Shown here one piece after another: positions 24,934 to 34,650 of a stretch of 64,000 bases of DNA. The position numbers were made by a program, and so were the translations under genes. The notes under the pieces are model-generated. The model searched no databases, had not been told where the DNA came from, and saw only the letters and a program-made list of their open reading frames with translations. How positions within the stretch are numbered: the stretch's first letter is position 1; the number at the start of each line of letters is the position of its first letter. Source of the DNA: a bacterium (GTDB lineage Bacteria > Actinomycetota > Acidimicrobiia > Acidimicrobiales > Ilumatobacteraceae); assembly GCA_029977615.1 (NCBI GenBank), contig JAPOKO010000003.1:1-64000 (forward strand), read 5' to 3'.

Positions 24934-27155
24934 GCACCCCTCATCAACTTCGTCGGCCTGCAACTGCCGAGGCAATCAATCACGCTTTTGAATTGTTGAA
25001 TTTAAAAGCAAAGCGAAATGTTGACTTGTCGCAATTTACGACTTACAAAGTTGGTGGTTCCGCTGCGCTGCACATGGTGGTTTCTTCGATTGATGATTTG
25101 TACCTTGTCAGTGCTGTCCTTGCCGAAGTAGACCTTCCCATTCTTGTGATTGGGCGTGGTAGCAATTTGCTGATTTCTGATTCTGGATTTAAAGGTTTGG
25201 CGCTCACTATTGGTGGACTTGCCGATTATGTTGACTTACCGAATCGCGACGAAGATCCAGAAGTTGAACCAATTGCGTTGTTTGGTGGTTCTGTTGCGCT
25301 TCCCGTTGCTGCACGGCAAAGCGTTGCGCGTGGACTCACAGGTTTTGAGTGGGGGGTTGGCGTTCCGGGCTCCGTTGGAGGAGCAGTGCGAATGAACGCG
25401 GGAGGTCATGGTTCCGATATGGCGTCTTCTCTTACCTCTGTGCGCATGTTCCATCTGCGTAGAGGTCTGGAAGCCCATGTGAATGCGGTTGACCTCGGAT
25501 TGCGATTCCGTGGTTCGGCGCTAGACGATCACCACGTGGTGCTCAGCGCAACTGTTGACTTGGAATGGTCGAAGTCGCCGGAAGCTTCGGAGGCAGAACT
25601 GCAAGAAGTGGTTCGTTGGCGCCGAGAGAATCAACCTGGCGGGCAAAACGCTGGTTCGGTATTTGTAAACCCTGAGCCAGGCAAGGTTTCGGCCGGCGCG
25701 GTAATTGATGAGCTTGGAATGCGTGGAATGCGCATTGGTTCTGCTCAGGTTTCAGAAAAGCATGCCAACTTTATTCAGGCAGATGTTGGAGGCAGTGCGC
25801 AGGATGTAGTGGCGCTGATGGCGGAGGTGCGACGGCGAGTTCGTGACGAGCGCGGGTATGTATTGCGTAGCGAGATTCGACTTGTCGGTTTTGAAGACGA
25901 AACTGATCCGGAAATCGTGGACCTTATAAACAAAGAATCCGAAGTTGGAGTTTCAACAATTCGACTCGAACAGGTTTTTGACAAATCTCTAACGGCTAAT
26001 GAAACCACAGATGGCACCATTCCGGTCTCGGTACTCAATGGGGAAGTGGTCCGAATTATTGATTCAGAGGTGTCGGATGAAGTGCTTGAAGAATTGCGTG
26101 ATGCTTTCGGGCGCGATGCGACACGAGACGTAACACGAAACATCCAACGAGATAGCACGAGTGGCGTCGAACGTGACGCAACCATCGTTCCTATTCAACC
26201 TGCAGAGCGAGTAGTGATTGTTGACGATGACTTAAGAATCGTGACCGATGATGATTTTCCTGCCGACACCATGTCGCAGAGTGTGCATCGTGCTCCAACA
26301 TCTACTCGCATAGCAATTTTTGATGACGAATCACTGACGACTGGCGAAGACGACAGCGCTGAGGGTGCAGTGATTATTGATGGGACTGCATGGACTGAAC
26401 TTTCGTTCGCACGTCGCGTAATCAATGGCACAAAGAAGATGTTCACGATGCGTGGAGTGAATCGCCGCAAGCAACTGTTGGTGGTAGGTGGATCGCTGGT
26501 TGCATCTGTGGTTTTTGTGCTGATTATTTTGGCGTCACCATTGGTGGCAGTGCGCAACATCGATGTTGAAGGTGCAAAATATGCAAACGCGACTTTGATC
26601 GAGACAGTGTCTAAGAGTCTGCGCGGTAGGTCGGTGCTCACCGTCGACACGAATGCGGCTCAGAAACTTCTGGAAACTGATCCATGGATTGAGTCGGTGC
26701 GGATCAAGACCTATCTTCCAAGTCGAGCAGTGATTGAAATCAATGAGCGAGTTCCAGTTGCGTGGTTCCTTGGCGTAGACAACCAGGGCAGAGTGATTGA
26801 CCAGGATGGTCGTGTGCTTGCAGTAGTGAATGGTCGTCCAACCGAGTACATGCTGATCGATGGAATTGGGCCAAATTTGATTGCCGGCGCGATGGCTTCA
26901 GAGTCATATAAGGCTGCGGCCCAGCTAGCGATGTCGTTGCCAGATGAGATTCGACCGGTGGTCAAAAACATGGGCGTTAATGGACCTAACCAGGTAACGA
27001 TGACCCTGCTGACTGGGGCGGTTGTGAAGTTTGGCGAGCCAGTAGACCTGCGGAACAAGCTCGTCAATGTTGTCGTCATTCTGCGCCGCCAGGACATCAA
27101 CCAGATCGCAGGTATCGATGTGTCCTCTGGAACCCCCGTGGTGTCTTCGCCGTAG
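24930..27155 (+). CDS. murB-ftsQ: MurB-FtsQ fusion: UDP-MurNAc dehydrogenase joined to a POTRA division protein
   Basis: One uninterrupted frame of 741 residues. Residues about 10-321 are a complete MurB: FAD motifs GRGSNLLISD and GVPGSVGGAVRMNAGG, catalytic Ser243 in QNAGSVFVNP, and Glu315 in LRSEIRLVG. Residues about 322-512 are a low-complexity acidic linker. A membrane helix (about 515-540) is followed by a POTRA domain (VRNIDVEGAKYANATLI) and the FtsQ beta domain to residue 741. MurB reduces UDP-GlcNAc-enolpyruvate; FtsQ binds FtsL/FtsB at the septum. The fusion would tether a cytosolic precursor enzyme to the divisome. No internal start with a ribosome-binding site was seen. Confidence 0.92.
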   Translation: MSTPHQLRRPATAEAINHAFELLNLKAKRNVDLSQFTTYKVGGSAALHMVVSSIDDLYLVSAVLAEVDLPILVIGRGSNLLISDSGFKGLALTIGGLADYVDLPNRDEDPEVEPIALFGGSVALPVAARQSVARGLTGFEWGVGVPGSVGGAVRMNAGGHGSDMASSLTSVRMFHLRRGLEAHVNAVDLGLRFRGSALDDHHVVLSATVDLEWSKSPEASEAELQEVVRWRRENQPGGQNAGSVFVNPEPGKVSAGAVIDELGMRGMRIGSAQVSEKHANFIQADVGGSAQDVVALMAEVRRRVRDERGYVLRSEIRLVGFEDETDPEIVDLINKESEVGVSTIRLEQVFDKSLTANETTDGTIPVSVLNGEVVRIIDSEVSDEVLEELRDAFGRDATRDVTRNIQRDSTSGVERDATIVPIQPAERVVIVDDDLRIVTDDDFPADTMSQSVHRAPTSTRIAIFDDESLTTGEDDSAEGAVIIDGTAWTELSFARRVINGTKKMFTMRGVNRRKQLLVVGGSLVASVVFVLIILASPLVAVRNIDVEGAKYANATLIETVSKSLRGRSVLTVDTNAAQKLLETDPWIESVRIKTYLPSRAVIEINERVPVAWFLGVDNQGRVIDQDGRVLAVVNGRPTEYMLIDGIGPNLIAGAMASESYKAAAQLAMSLPDEIRPVVKNMGVNGPNQVTMTLLTGAVVKFGEPVDLRNKLVNVVVILRRQDINQIAGIDVSSGTPVVSSP

Positions 27156-27264
27156 TTGTGACCCAATATTTGAGGCTTCCAATGCAAGCCTTGTTGGTCA
27201 ACTAGCCTCGTGAGCGACGTCATTACAGGCGTTTCTCATATATCGAGTACTCGTTAACGGAGGC
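27156..27264 (+). promoter_or_regulatory. Upstream region and probable promoter of ftsZ
   Basis: A 109-base gap, long for this genome. It holds a short hairpin (AGGCTT at 27173-27178 with AAGCCT at 27186-27191) without a T-run, then TAGCCT at 27203-27208, which matches the -10 pattern seen elsewhere. Transcription from there would give a leader of about 50-60 bases ending in GGAGG at 27259-27263. ftsZ therefore appears to be a leadered gene with its own promoter in addition to read-through. Confidence 0.4.
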
Positions 27265-27273
27265 ATGAACAAT

Positions 27274-28377
27274 ATGGCTGGAGCACCGCACAACTTTCTT
27301 GCAGTGATCAAGGTGATTGGCGTGGGTGGCGGCGGCATTAATGCTGTGCAGCGCATGATCGACTCTGGAATGAAGGGCGTTGAGTTTATTGCCATAAACA
27401 CTGATGCGCAGGCGCTCATGATGAGCGACGCAGAAGTGAAGATCGACATCGGTCGCGAGTTCACTCGTGGTCTTGGTGCAGGTAGCGATCCTGAAGTTGG
27501 TCGTGAAGCAGCAGAGTCAAGTCGCGCAGAAATTGAAGAGCTCGTTGCTGGTGCCGACATGGTGTTCATCACCGCAGGCGAAGGTGGCGGAACGGGAACT
27601 GGTGCGGCTCCAGTTATTGCAGAAATTTCTCGCGCAGCAGGTGCACTCACTGTTGGCATCGTTACACGGCCGTTCAATTTTGAAGGTCGTCGTCGTGCGT
27701 TGCAAGCAGAAGCAGGTATTTCAAAGCTTCGCGAAAAGGTAGACACACTTATCGTCATTCCAAACGAGCGATTGCTCGCGATTTCAAGCGATAAGACCAG
27801 TTTGTTGGCTGCGTTTGCTTCAGCAGACCAAGTGCTGTTGGACGGAGTGGTAGGAATCACGGGTTTGATCATGACTCCTGGTCTCATTAACACCGACTTT
27901 GCTGATGTGAAAATGATTCTGAAGAACGCAGGTACTTCGCTGATGGGAATTGGTCGAGGAACTGGAGACAATCGTGCCACTGTTGCCGCGAATGCCGCTA
28001 TCAACTCGCCGTTGCTTGAATCGTCGGTTGAAGGTGCTCGCGGAATTCTCTTGAACATCGCTGGTCCTTCAGATCTCGGATTGTTTGAGGTCAACACTGC
28101 TTCTGAAATCATTCATGCGGTTGCGCACCCTGATGCAAACATCATCTTCGGTTCGGTCATTGATGATGAACTCGATGATGAGGTCAAAATCACTGTGATT
28201 GCTGCCGGTTTTGATCGTGTCGACAACACGAGTTCACGTCAGCGTGAACCGCGTGCGGTTGATACTGGTCGCATTCCAGAACAGCGCGGAAGTCGTTTGA
28301 AAGAGTTGTTCGGTGCTGGTGAAGACCCGCTGCGCGACGATGATGACGGTCTTGACGTACCTTCGTTCCTGAAGTAA
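27274..28377 (+). CDS. ftsZ: Cell division GTPase FtsZ
   Basis: 367 residues from ATG 27274; the upstream ATG at 27265 is in frame but only one base from GGAGG, whereas this one is ten bases away and gives the usual actinobacterial start [20 protein letters not shown]. Tubulin signature [14 protein letters not shown] and synergy (T7) loop [10 protein letters not shown] are intact. A short variable linker leads to the conserved C-terminal tail [13 protein letters not shown], which binds partners such as SepF, encoded downstream. FtsZ forms the septal ring. Confidence 0.97.
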   Translation: MAGAPHNFLAVIKVIGVGGGGINAVQRMIDSGMKGVEFIAINTDAQALMMSDAEVKIDIGREFTRGLGAGSDPEVGREAAESSRAEIEELVAGADMVFITAGEGGGTGTGAAPVIAEISRAAGALTVGIVTRPFNFEGRRRALQAEAGISKLREKVDTLIVIPNERLLAISSDKTSLLAAFASADQVLLDGVVGITGLIMTPGLINTDFADVKMILKNAGTSLMGIGRGTGDNRATVAANAAINSPLLESSVEGARGILLNIAGPSDLGLFEVNTASEIIHAVAHPDANIIFGSVIDDELDDEVKITVIAAGFDRVDNTSSRQREPRAVDTGRIPEQRGSRLKELFGAGEDPLRDDDDGLDVPSFLK

Positions 28378-28385
28378 TTCTCACG

Positions 28386-29045
28386 TTGGACCAACGAAGC
28401 GTTAGCGAGGCTGTTGCTTCACTGCGCAAAAGAATTACTCATGCTGGTGGAGTCAATGTTGCCATCGTTGGGGTGACTAAGACATTTGGACCTGAAGCAT
28501 GGCGGTTTGCGCAGGTTGCGGGCTGCGACGCGGTTGGCGAAAACTATGCGCAGGAGGTTGTTGCGAAATCTGCCGAGGTGGCATTGGCCGACCGTTTACC
28601 CGTGCATTTCATAGGACAACTGCAGTCAAACAAGATCAAGCAATTGGCCGGAATTGTTGATGTCTGGCAGTCGGTCGATCGGCTTTCGATCCTCTCAGAA
28701 ATCGCCAAGCGCTCACCGCACCCTGCGCGGGTGTTGTTCCAGGTGAACTTGACGGACGAAGCGGGCAAAGGTGGGTGCTCGCCAGCGGAAGTTGGGGACT
28801 TGTCTCGTGCAGCTCAAGACTTGGGAATTGACGTTTTAGGTCTGATGACAGTCGGGCCAACGAACGAAGACCCCATCGTGACGCGCACTGTTTTTCGCGC
28901 GCTTCGCACCTTGGTCGATGAACACGGATTGCGACAGTGCAGCATGGGCATGACTGGCGATCTCGAGATTGCAATCGAAGAGGGAAGCACCATGGTTCGA
29001 GTGGGTTCAGCCCTTTTCGGCAACCGTCCATCACCGCATAGGTAA
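28386..29045 (+). CDS. yggS: YggS/PROSC-family PLP homeostasis protein
   Basis: 219 residues, apparently from TTG 28386, eight bases after ftsZ. It is a PLP-binding protein with alanine-racemase-like barrel fold: the PLP lysine lies in IVGVTKTFG, and [24 protein letters not shown] and [28 protein letters not shown] match the family throughout. It buffers free pyridoxal 5'-phosphate. The ftsZ-yggS-sepF-yggT order is a widely conserved division neighbourhood. PLP synthesis genes pdxS and pdxT are also in this window. Confidence 0.92.
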   Translation: MDQRSVSEAVASLRKRITHAGGVNVAIVGVTKTFGPEAWRFAQVAGCDAVGENYAQEVVAKSAEVALADRLPVHFIGQLQSNKIKQLAGIVDVWQSVDRLSILSEIAKRSPHPARVLFQVNLTDEAGKGGCSPAEVGDLSRAAQDLGIDVLGLMTVGPTNEDPIVTRTVFRALRTLVDEHGLRQCSMGMTGDLEIAIEEGSTMVRVGSALFGNRPSPHR

Positions 29046-29065
29046 CTTGTTGTAACCTTTGGTTG

Positions 29066-29620
29066 ATGTCAATGTTTAGACGAGCCATGGATTATCTGGG
29101 TCTTGGTCCAGATGACGCGTACGACGATTATGACGCTTCGGTTGCGGTTGAACGCCCTTTGCCGCGCCGACGCCCCGAACCGCGCGGACGCATGATTCGC
29201 CAAGAAGAAGAGTACGACGACTACGAAGAATATGAAGACGACCTTGTCGATCAGCGAGCGCCCCGAGCTCCTCGTGGCGTGAACACGCGCGCTCCGCAAC
29301 AGCGTGATGACTCCAGTGTGCAAGTGCGTCCCTCGACGAGCGGGCTTCGTGCACAGCCAACAGTTCGTCCACTCTCCACAAACTCTGCACAACCAGTTGA
29401 AGTGCGACCCACTCGTTACGACCAAGCGAAAGAAGTTGCTGACCTGTTTAAGAATGGCAACTCTGTGTTATTGAACATTGGTTCGGCTGATAGTGAAGTG
29501 GCTCGACGTTTGCTCGATTTCACCAGTGGTTTGATTTACGGAATGCAAGGAACCATGGAAAAGGTTTCTCCTGGCGTATTCCTCATTAAGCCATTTGGCG
29601 CAAGTTCGCCGCGCGGCTGA
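29066..29620 (+). CDS. sepF: Cell division protein SepF
   Basis: 184 residues from ATG 29066 ([14 protein letters not shown], the membrane-binding amphipathic helix); a TTG one codon upstream and an ATG two codons downstream are possible. An acidic-aromatic and Arg/Pro-rich spacer (about 18-105) contains repeated DDY and DEY-like patches. The C-terminal SepF domain (about 112-180) includes [37 protein letters not shown] and VFLIKPFG. SepF polymerises and anchors FtsZ to the membrane in Actinobacteria, which lack FtsA. Confidence 0.92.
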   Translation: MSMFRRAMDYLGLGPDDAYDDYDASVAVERPLPRRRPEPRGRMIRQEEEYDDYEEYEDDLVDQRAPRAPRGVNTRAPQQRDDSSVQVRPSTSGLRAQPTVRPLSTNSAQPVEVRPTRYDQAKEVADLFKNGNSVLLNIGSADSEVARRLLDFTSGLIYGMQGTMEKVSPGVFLIKPFGASSPRG

Positions 29621-29621
29621 C

Positions 29622-29861
29622 GTGTTTATTCTTTGTCGCTTACTTGAGATTTTCATTTTCTTGGTATACGCACGAGTGATTTTGTCGTGGTTTCCCGCAA
29701 ACCCAAACGGCGCACTCGGGCAGATTTCACGCATTATTTACCAGATCACCGATCCGGTGCTATTGCCGGTTCAACGTGCACTTCCACTCGTTGGTCCGCT
29801 TGATTTATCGCCAATCGTTGTGGTGATCGGACTTTCGATTCTGCAAAACGTCATTTGCTGA
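29622..29861 (+). CDS. YggT family membrane protein
   Basis: 79 residues from GTG 29622, one base after sepF. Two membrane helices (about 2-22 and 55-78) enclose the family signature VILSWFPANPNG and ITDPVLLPVQRALP. YggT proteins are small membrane proteins found beside sepF; they have been linked to osmotic stress and division but lack an assigned activity. Confidence 0.85.
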   Translation: MFILCRLLEIFIFLVYARVILSWFPANPNGALGQISRIIYQITDPVLLPVQRALPLVGPLDLSPIVVVIGLSILQNVIC

Positions 29862-29889
29862 CAGCAATGAACCGAGAGTAACGAAGTCG

Positions 29890-29895
29890 TACACT
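29890..29895 (+). promoter_or_regulatory. Candidate -10 element of ileS
   Basis: TACACT followed by eight bases and the GTG at 29904; no ribosome-binding site between, consistent with a leaderless message. Confidence 0.5.
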
Positions 29896-29903
29896 TACGC
29901 ACC

Positions 29904-32900
29904 GTGACGTATCCACAAGTTGATCCGCAGCCGAACTTTCCGGCAATTGAAACCGAAACGCTGAAGTTTTGGCAACAAGACAACACCTTTGCTGCCTCAA
30001 TCGAGCAGCATGCTGCAACTGGTGATGCGTCCAACGAATTTGTGTTTTACGACGGCCCGCCGTTTGCAAATGGTCTTCCGCACTATGGACACTTACTTAC
30101 AGGTTTCGTTAAAGACGCTGTGCCTCGATACCAGACCATGCGCGGTAAGCGAGTAGAGCGTCGCTTCGGATGGGACTGTCACGGTCTGCCAGCAGAAGCT
30201 GAAGCAGAACGCCAACTTGGTATTTCTGGAACTCAAGCAATCACCGACTACGGCATTGACAAGTTCAATGAGTACTGCAAAGTTTCGGTTTTGCAATACA
30301 CGGCGGATTGGGAACGGTACGTCACTCGTCAAGCCCGTTGGGTCGACTTTGCCAACGACTACAAAACTCTCGACACGCCGTACATGGAAAGTGTCATGTG
30401 GGCATTCAAGGCGCTGTGGGATAAAGGCCTGATCTACGAAGGCTTTCGCGTACTGCCATATTCATGGGCTCTCGAAACACCGTTGTCCAATACCGAAACA
30501 CGCATGGACGATGCGTACAAAATGGTGCAAGACCCAGCACTTACCGTTGCGTTTTGTCTGGAGTCTGGCGACAACCTATTGGCGTGGACGACGACACCGT
30601 GGACTTTGCCGAGCAACCTCGCCTTAGCAGTTGCACCAGATGTTGACTACGTACGTGTTCGTCATAACGACAAGGTGTATGTGTTGGCTGAAGCGCGTTT
30701 GTCTGCCTATGCAAAAGAACTTGATGGTGCAGAGGTAATTGGAACTGTTCGCGGATCTGAGCTTGTTGGCCAAAGTTATACGCCACTCTTTCCATATTTT
30801 TCCGGTCGCCCTGGTGCATTCCGTGTGTTTGGCGGCGAGTTTGTCACCACTGAAGACGGAACTGGAGTGGTGCACATGGCGCCGGGTTTTGGTGAAGATG
30901 ACTATCAAGTGTGCAAAGAGAACGGTATTGAACTCGTAGTTCCGGTTAATAGCCGAGGTGAGTTCACACAGGAAGTACCCGACTATGCAGGCATTCAGGT
31001 ATTCGAAGCGAACCCACTCATTATTCGTGCGCTTAAAGAGCGTGGAGTAGTTCTTCGTCACGAAACCTACGATCACTCGTATCCGCATTGCTGGCGTACG
31101 GGCAAGCCACTCATTTATATGGCCTTGAGTTCATGGTTCGTCAATGTGACTGCGGTGAAAGACCGCATGGTGGCGTTAAACCAAGAAATTCGTTGGGTGC
31201 CAGAACATCTCAAAGATGGAAGCTTTGGAAAGTGGCTTGAAAACGCACGTGATTGGAACATCAGTCGCAATCGCTTTTGGGGCTCTCCAATTCCTGTGTG
31301 GCGTAGTGACAACCCAGAGTTCCCTCGTATTGACGTGTACGGAAGCGTTGCAGAGCTAGAACGCGACTTCGGCGTGAAGGTAACAGAATTACATCGACCC
31401 GTAGTTGACGACCTGGTGCGCCCAAACCCAGATGACCCATCAGGCAAATCCATGATGCGTCGCGTACCGGAAGTGTTGGACTGTTGGTTTGAAAGCGGAT
31501 CCATGCCATTTGCGCAAGTGCATTATCCGTTTGAAAATCAGGAATGGTTCGAGCAACACAATCCTGGGGATTTCATCGTTGAATATATTGGCCAAACACG
31601 AGGCTGGTTCTATACCTTGCACGTGTTGGCAACCGCGTTATTCGATCGTCCAGCGTTTTCAACGTGTGTGAGCCATGGCATTGTTCTGGGTGCTGATGGG
31701 CAAAAGATGTCGAAGAGTTTGCGCAACTACCCAGACCCAATGGGTGTGTTCGACAATTATGGCGCAGATGCCATGCGCTGGTATTTGCTGTCATCTTCAA
31801 TTCTGCGTGGTTCAGACTTTGCAGTAACCGAAGAAGGTATTCGCGACACCGTGCGACAAGTGATGTTGCCATTGTGGAACAGCTGGTATTTCTTGTCGCT
31901 TTATGCCAACGCCGAAGGAAAGTCAGGCAAGGTTGACTACTCGTCCGACAATGTGTTGGACGCCTACATTTTTTCAAAGCTGCATCACTTGGTGAACGAC
32001 ACCACGGTAAGTATGGATGCCTATGACCTGTTTAACGCATGTCAACACGTTCGTACGTTTCTTGATGTACTGACAAATTGGTACATTCGGCGCAGTCGTA
32101 ATCGTTTTTGGGCGGGCGATCAACAAGCAATTAATACCTTGCACACCGTTCTCGATGTGCTGACACGGGTGGCAGCGCCGTTGTTGCCATTAATGACCGA
32201 GCAGGTATATATCGGACTTACGGGTAACCGCAGCGTGCACCTGACCAAGTGGCCAGTTGCAGCAGACATTCCTGTCGACAACCAATTGGTAATCGTGATG
32301 GACCAGGTTCGTGATGTGTGTTCAACAACGTTGTCGCTTCGGAAATCACATTCTCGTCGAGTGCGGCTTCCGCTTGCCAGCCTTACCGTCGCTTCACCGC
32401 TGGCACTTGGGCTACATCCGTTCGAGTCGATCATCACGGAAGAAGTGAACGTACGCGAAGTGAAACTGACTACAGATGTTGCTGGAGTTGCGCGACACGA
32501 ATTGCAGGTTGTTCCAGCAGCGCTAGGGCCACGACTTGGTAGCGACACTCAGAAAGTGATCGTTGCCGTGAAGAAGGGCGACTGGAAACAACAGGGCGAT
32601 GTGGTGATTGCAGGCGGTTACGAACTTCAGCCGCATGAATATCAGCTCAAGCTATTGGCTGCGGTTGGCGATGCAGAAACAACTGCAAGTTCAGCTTTGC
32701 CAGACGGCAAGGGAGTGGTGCTGCTAGATATTGCACTAACTCCAGAACTCTTGGCAGAAGGAACTGCGCGCGACATCGTGCGAATTGTGCAACAAACACG
32801 CCGTGAGGCTGATCTTGGGGTGTCTGATCGAATTCATTTGATCCTCGGATTGCCCGAAGATGTTGCCCAACAGGTGGCCCCATTTGCGGACTACATCTGT

Positions 32901-33002
32901 GCAGAAACCCTTGCGGAGCGCCTGTCCTATAATGCGGACGCATCGCGAACCACGGACTTGGATGGGACTCCCATTTATGTTGCCGTGGAACGACTACGGT
33001 GA
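29904..33002 (+). CDS. ileS: Isoleucyl-tRNA synthetase
   Basis: 1032 residues from GTG 29904. Class I synthetase with the HIGH-type motif [11 protein letters not shown] at about 57-67 and KMSKS at about 600-604 ([11 protein letters not shown]). The editing CP1 domain lies between, with [12 protein letters not shown]. The N-terminal WDCHGLPAE segment and the length match the IleS2 (eukaryote-like) type, which is often naturally less sensitive to mupirocin. It charges tRNA-Ile. Its last bases overlap an in-frame GTG upstream of the next gene, which more likely starts at 33026. Confidence 0.95.
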   Translation: MTYPQVDPQPNFPAIETETLKFWQQDNTFAASIEQHAATGDASNEFVFYDGPPFANGLPHYGHLLTGFVKDAVPRYQTMRGKRVERRFGWDCHGLPAEAEAERQLGISGTQAITDYGIDKFNEYCKVSVLQYTADWERYVTRQARWVDFANDYKTLDTPYMESVMWAFKALWDKGLIYEGFRVLPYSWALETPLSNTETRMDDAYKMVQDPALTVAFCLESGDNLLAWTTTPWTLPSNLALAVAPDVDYVRVRHNDKVYVLAEARLSAYAKELDGAEVIGTVRGSELVGQSYTPLFPYFSGRPGAFRVFGGEFVTTEDGTGVVHMAPGFGEDDYQVCKENGIELVVPVNSRGEFTQEVPDYAGIQVFEANPLIIRALKERGVVLRHETYDHSYPHCWRTGKPLIYMALSSWFVNVTAVKDRMVALNQEIRWVPEHLKDGSFGKWLENARDWNISRNRFWGSPIPVWRSDNPEFPRIDVYGSVAELERDFGVKVTELHRPVVDDLVRPNPDDPSGKSMMRRVPEVLDCWFESGSMPFAQVHYPFENQEWFEQHNPGDFIVEYIGQTRGWFYTLHVLATALFDRPAFSTCVSHGIVLGADGQKMSKSLRNYPDPMGVFDNYGADAMRWYLLSSSILRGSDFAVTEEGIRDTVRQVMLPLWNSWYFLSLYANAEGKSGKVDYSSDNVLDAYIFSKLHHLVNDTTVSMDAYDLFNACQHVRTFLDVLTNWYIRRSRNRFWAGDQQAINTLHTVLDVLTRVAAPLLPLMTEQVYIGLTGNRSVHLTKWPVAADIPVDNQLVIVMDQVRDVCSTTLSLRKSHSRRVRLPLASLTVASPLALGLHPFESIITEEVNVREVKLTTDVAGVARHELQVVPAALGPRLGSDTQKVIVAVKKGDWKQQGDVVIAGGYELQPHEYQLKLLAAVGDAETTASSALPDGKGVVLLDIALTPELLAEGTARDIVRIVQQTRREADLGVSDRIHLILGLPEDVAQQVAPFADYICAETLAERLSYNADASRTTDLDGTPIYVAVERLR

Positions 33003-33025
33003 AGCGCCAAGTCAGGGAGGTAGTT

Positions 33026-34156
33026 ATGCCATCAAAACCATCCAAGAAGAAGCCGGTTTCCAAGAAACCAGCCGCCAAGAAGAAATCTGCACCCAAAAAG
33101 TCAGTGGCGAAGAAGAAGTCTGCTGCCAAAAAGCCAATGAACAATAAGGCTGCGGCAGCGAAAAAGAAAGCCGAGATAGCCAAGAAGGCAGCAGCGAAAA
33201 AGAAAGCCGAGATAGCCAAGAAGGCGGCCGAGAAGAAGCGGATTGAGGCGAAGAAGGCTGCTGATCGCAAGAAGGCTGAGCTAGCCAAGAAGGCGGCAGC
33301 AAAGAAGAAGATCGAGGCAAAAAAGGCTGCTGATCGCAAGAAGGCAGAACTTGCCAAAAAGATTGCGCTGAAGAAAAAGATTGAAGCTCAAAAGAAAGCA
33401 GAAGCAAAGAAGAAGGCCGATGCAAAAAAGGCGGCTGATGCATTGCGCAAAAAGCAAATGCGCGAGCGCGAATTAGAAAAGAAACGAATCGCTGCTGCAA
33501 AGAAGAAGGAACTCGCGGAAAAGGCAAAAGCAAAAGCAATAGCCGACAAAGAAAAAGCGAAAGAAAAGGCCAGGCTTGCGGCGGAAAAACAAGCACAACG
33601 TGAGGCTGAAGAAAAGGAAAAACAAGCGCAACGTGAGGCAAAAGAAGCAGCGCGTCTAGCAGCAATTGCAGAAAAGGAAGCGGCTCGCGAAGCTGCGTTG
33701 CGTGCAAAGCGCAAGCCAGAGCCACCACCTCGTCCAGTTATTGTCAAGACCGAGTTCGTGGATGGTATTCAAGCAACGAAAGAATTTGATCTGAAGTTCT
33801 TGACTGCTCAACGCGAAGCGCTGTTAGAAAAGCGCTCGTTGCTTACAAAGCAAGCGGTGCGTTTGGAAGACGAAGCTAACGCCATGATTGAAGATGTTGA
33901 AATGGGCGATGTGCAGTTTGATGAAGAAGGCGGTGAAGGCGACACCATGGTGGTAGAACGCGAACGCGACCTCATGTTGTCGGCACAGGCGCGCCAAGAA
34001 GTGGAAGAGATCGATGCCGCGCTTGCTCGCATCGTGAGTGGCGAATATGGCTACTCCGTGCATAGTGGCTTACCAATTCCGCGCGAGCGGTTAAAGGCCA
34101 TTCCATGGACAACTGAATCGGTATTGGAGCGGGTTGGCGGCATCGGTCGTCGATGA
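33026..34156 (+). CDS. DksA/TraR-like protein with long Lys/Ala-rich tail
   Basis: 376 residues from ATG 33026, chosen because GGGAGG lies seven bases upstream. Residues 1 to about 235 are almost wholly Lys, Ala, Glu and Arg in repeats such as AAAKKKAEIAKK, resembling histone H1-like or HupB tails. The C-terminal part (about 245-376) matches the DksA/TraR coiled-coil and zinc-finger region: LTAQREALLEKRSLL, then EIDAALARIVSGEYGYSV. The four zinc cysteines are absent (GYSVHSGLPIPRERLKAIPWT where the family has two CxxC pairs). DksA proteins bind RNA polymerase through the secondary channel. The position between ileS and lspA is typical of actinobacterial relatives. Confidence 0.75.
   Translation: MPSKPSKKKPVSKKPAAKKKSAPKKSVAKKKSAAKKPMNNKAAAAKKKAEIAKKAAAKKKAEIAKKAAEKKRIEAKKAADRKKAELAKKAAAKKKIEAKKAADRKKAELAKKIALKKKIEAQKKAEAKKKADAKKAADALRKKQMRERELEKKRIAAAKKKELAEKAKAKAIADKEKAKEKARLAAEKQAQREAEEKEKQAQREAKEAARLAAIAEKEAAREAALRAKRKPEPPPRPVIVKTEFVDGIQATKEFDLKFLTAQREALLEKRSLLTKQAVRLEDEANAMIEDVEMGDVQFDEEGGEGDTMVVERERDLMLSAQARQEVEEIDAALARIVSGEYGYSVHSGLPIPRERLKAIPWTTESVLERVGGIGRR
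33155..33225 (+). repeat. Tandem repeat inside the DksA-like tail
   Basis: Two 35-base identical copies (33155-33189 and 33191-33225) with a 36-base period, each coding AAAKKKAEIAKK. A second, 69-base period repeat with AADRKKAELAKK follows (copies at 33254 and 33323). The repeats are in frame, so the tail can grow or shrink by whole units. Confidence 0.8.
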
Positions 34157-34650
34157 CCACAACATTTGCGCGAGTGCGCACGAGTTGGATTGGAGCAGGC
34201 GCTGCGCTGGTAGTCCTTGTTCTTGACATTCTCACAAAGGGTTGGGCAGTCTCGGCTCTATCCGATGGGCGTGACATTCACATCATTTGGACTCTGCACT
34301 TGGCATTAACCCGTAACGACGGAATGGCCTTTTCGACTGGCACAAATGTTGGGCCATTTATCGGCATGCTCGCGATTGTGGTGATTGGCATTTTGTTGCT
34401 GACCATGCGCAAGCAGAGCAACGTGGTGTCGCTCATCGCAACGGGCTGCATCATTGGTGGAGCGACAGGCAACGTTCTCGATCGAGTGTTCAGAGGTAGT
34501 GGATTCATGGGTGGTGCCGTAGTTGATTTCATTGATTTTCGTTGGTGGCCGGTGTTCAACGTGGCTGACATCGGAATTGTGTGTGGCGCAATCGCTGTGG
34601 CCTTCAACATGATCACTACAAAACCTGAAACGTCAGAAGGAAATCACTAG
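34153..34650 (+). CDS. lspA: Lipoprotein signal peptidase
   Basis: 165 residues, ATG overlapping the previous stop. Four membrane helices; the catalytic aspartates lie in GGATGNVLDRVFRG and FNVADIGIVCG, and NDGMAFS is the conserved extracytoplasmic loop. LspA cleaves diacylglyceryl-modified prolipoproteins at the lipobox. Substrates in this window include the short LpqB-like protein and the DUF3048 protein. The stop shares a base with the next start. Confidence 0.95.
   Translation: MTTTFARVRTSWIGAGAALVVLVLDILTKGWAVSALSDGRDIHIIWTLHLALTRNDGMAFSTGTNVGPFIGMLAIVVIGILLLTMRKQSNVVSLIATGCIIGGATGNVLDRVFRGSGFMGGAVVDFIDFRWWPVFNVADIGIVCGAIAVAFNMITTKPETSEGNH

Noticed and set aside
33155-33345. CRISPR-like or intergenic direct repeats
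   Set aside because: The repeats are inside a coding frame, have periods of 36 and 69 bases (multiples of three), and have no unique spacers.
33024-33728. A 234-residue minus-strand frame rich in Leu and Ser
   Set aside because: It is the antisense reading of the Lys/Ala-rich tail of the DksA-like gene; its composition follows from the repeats.
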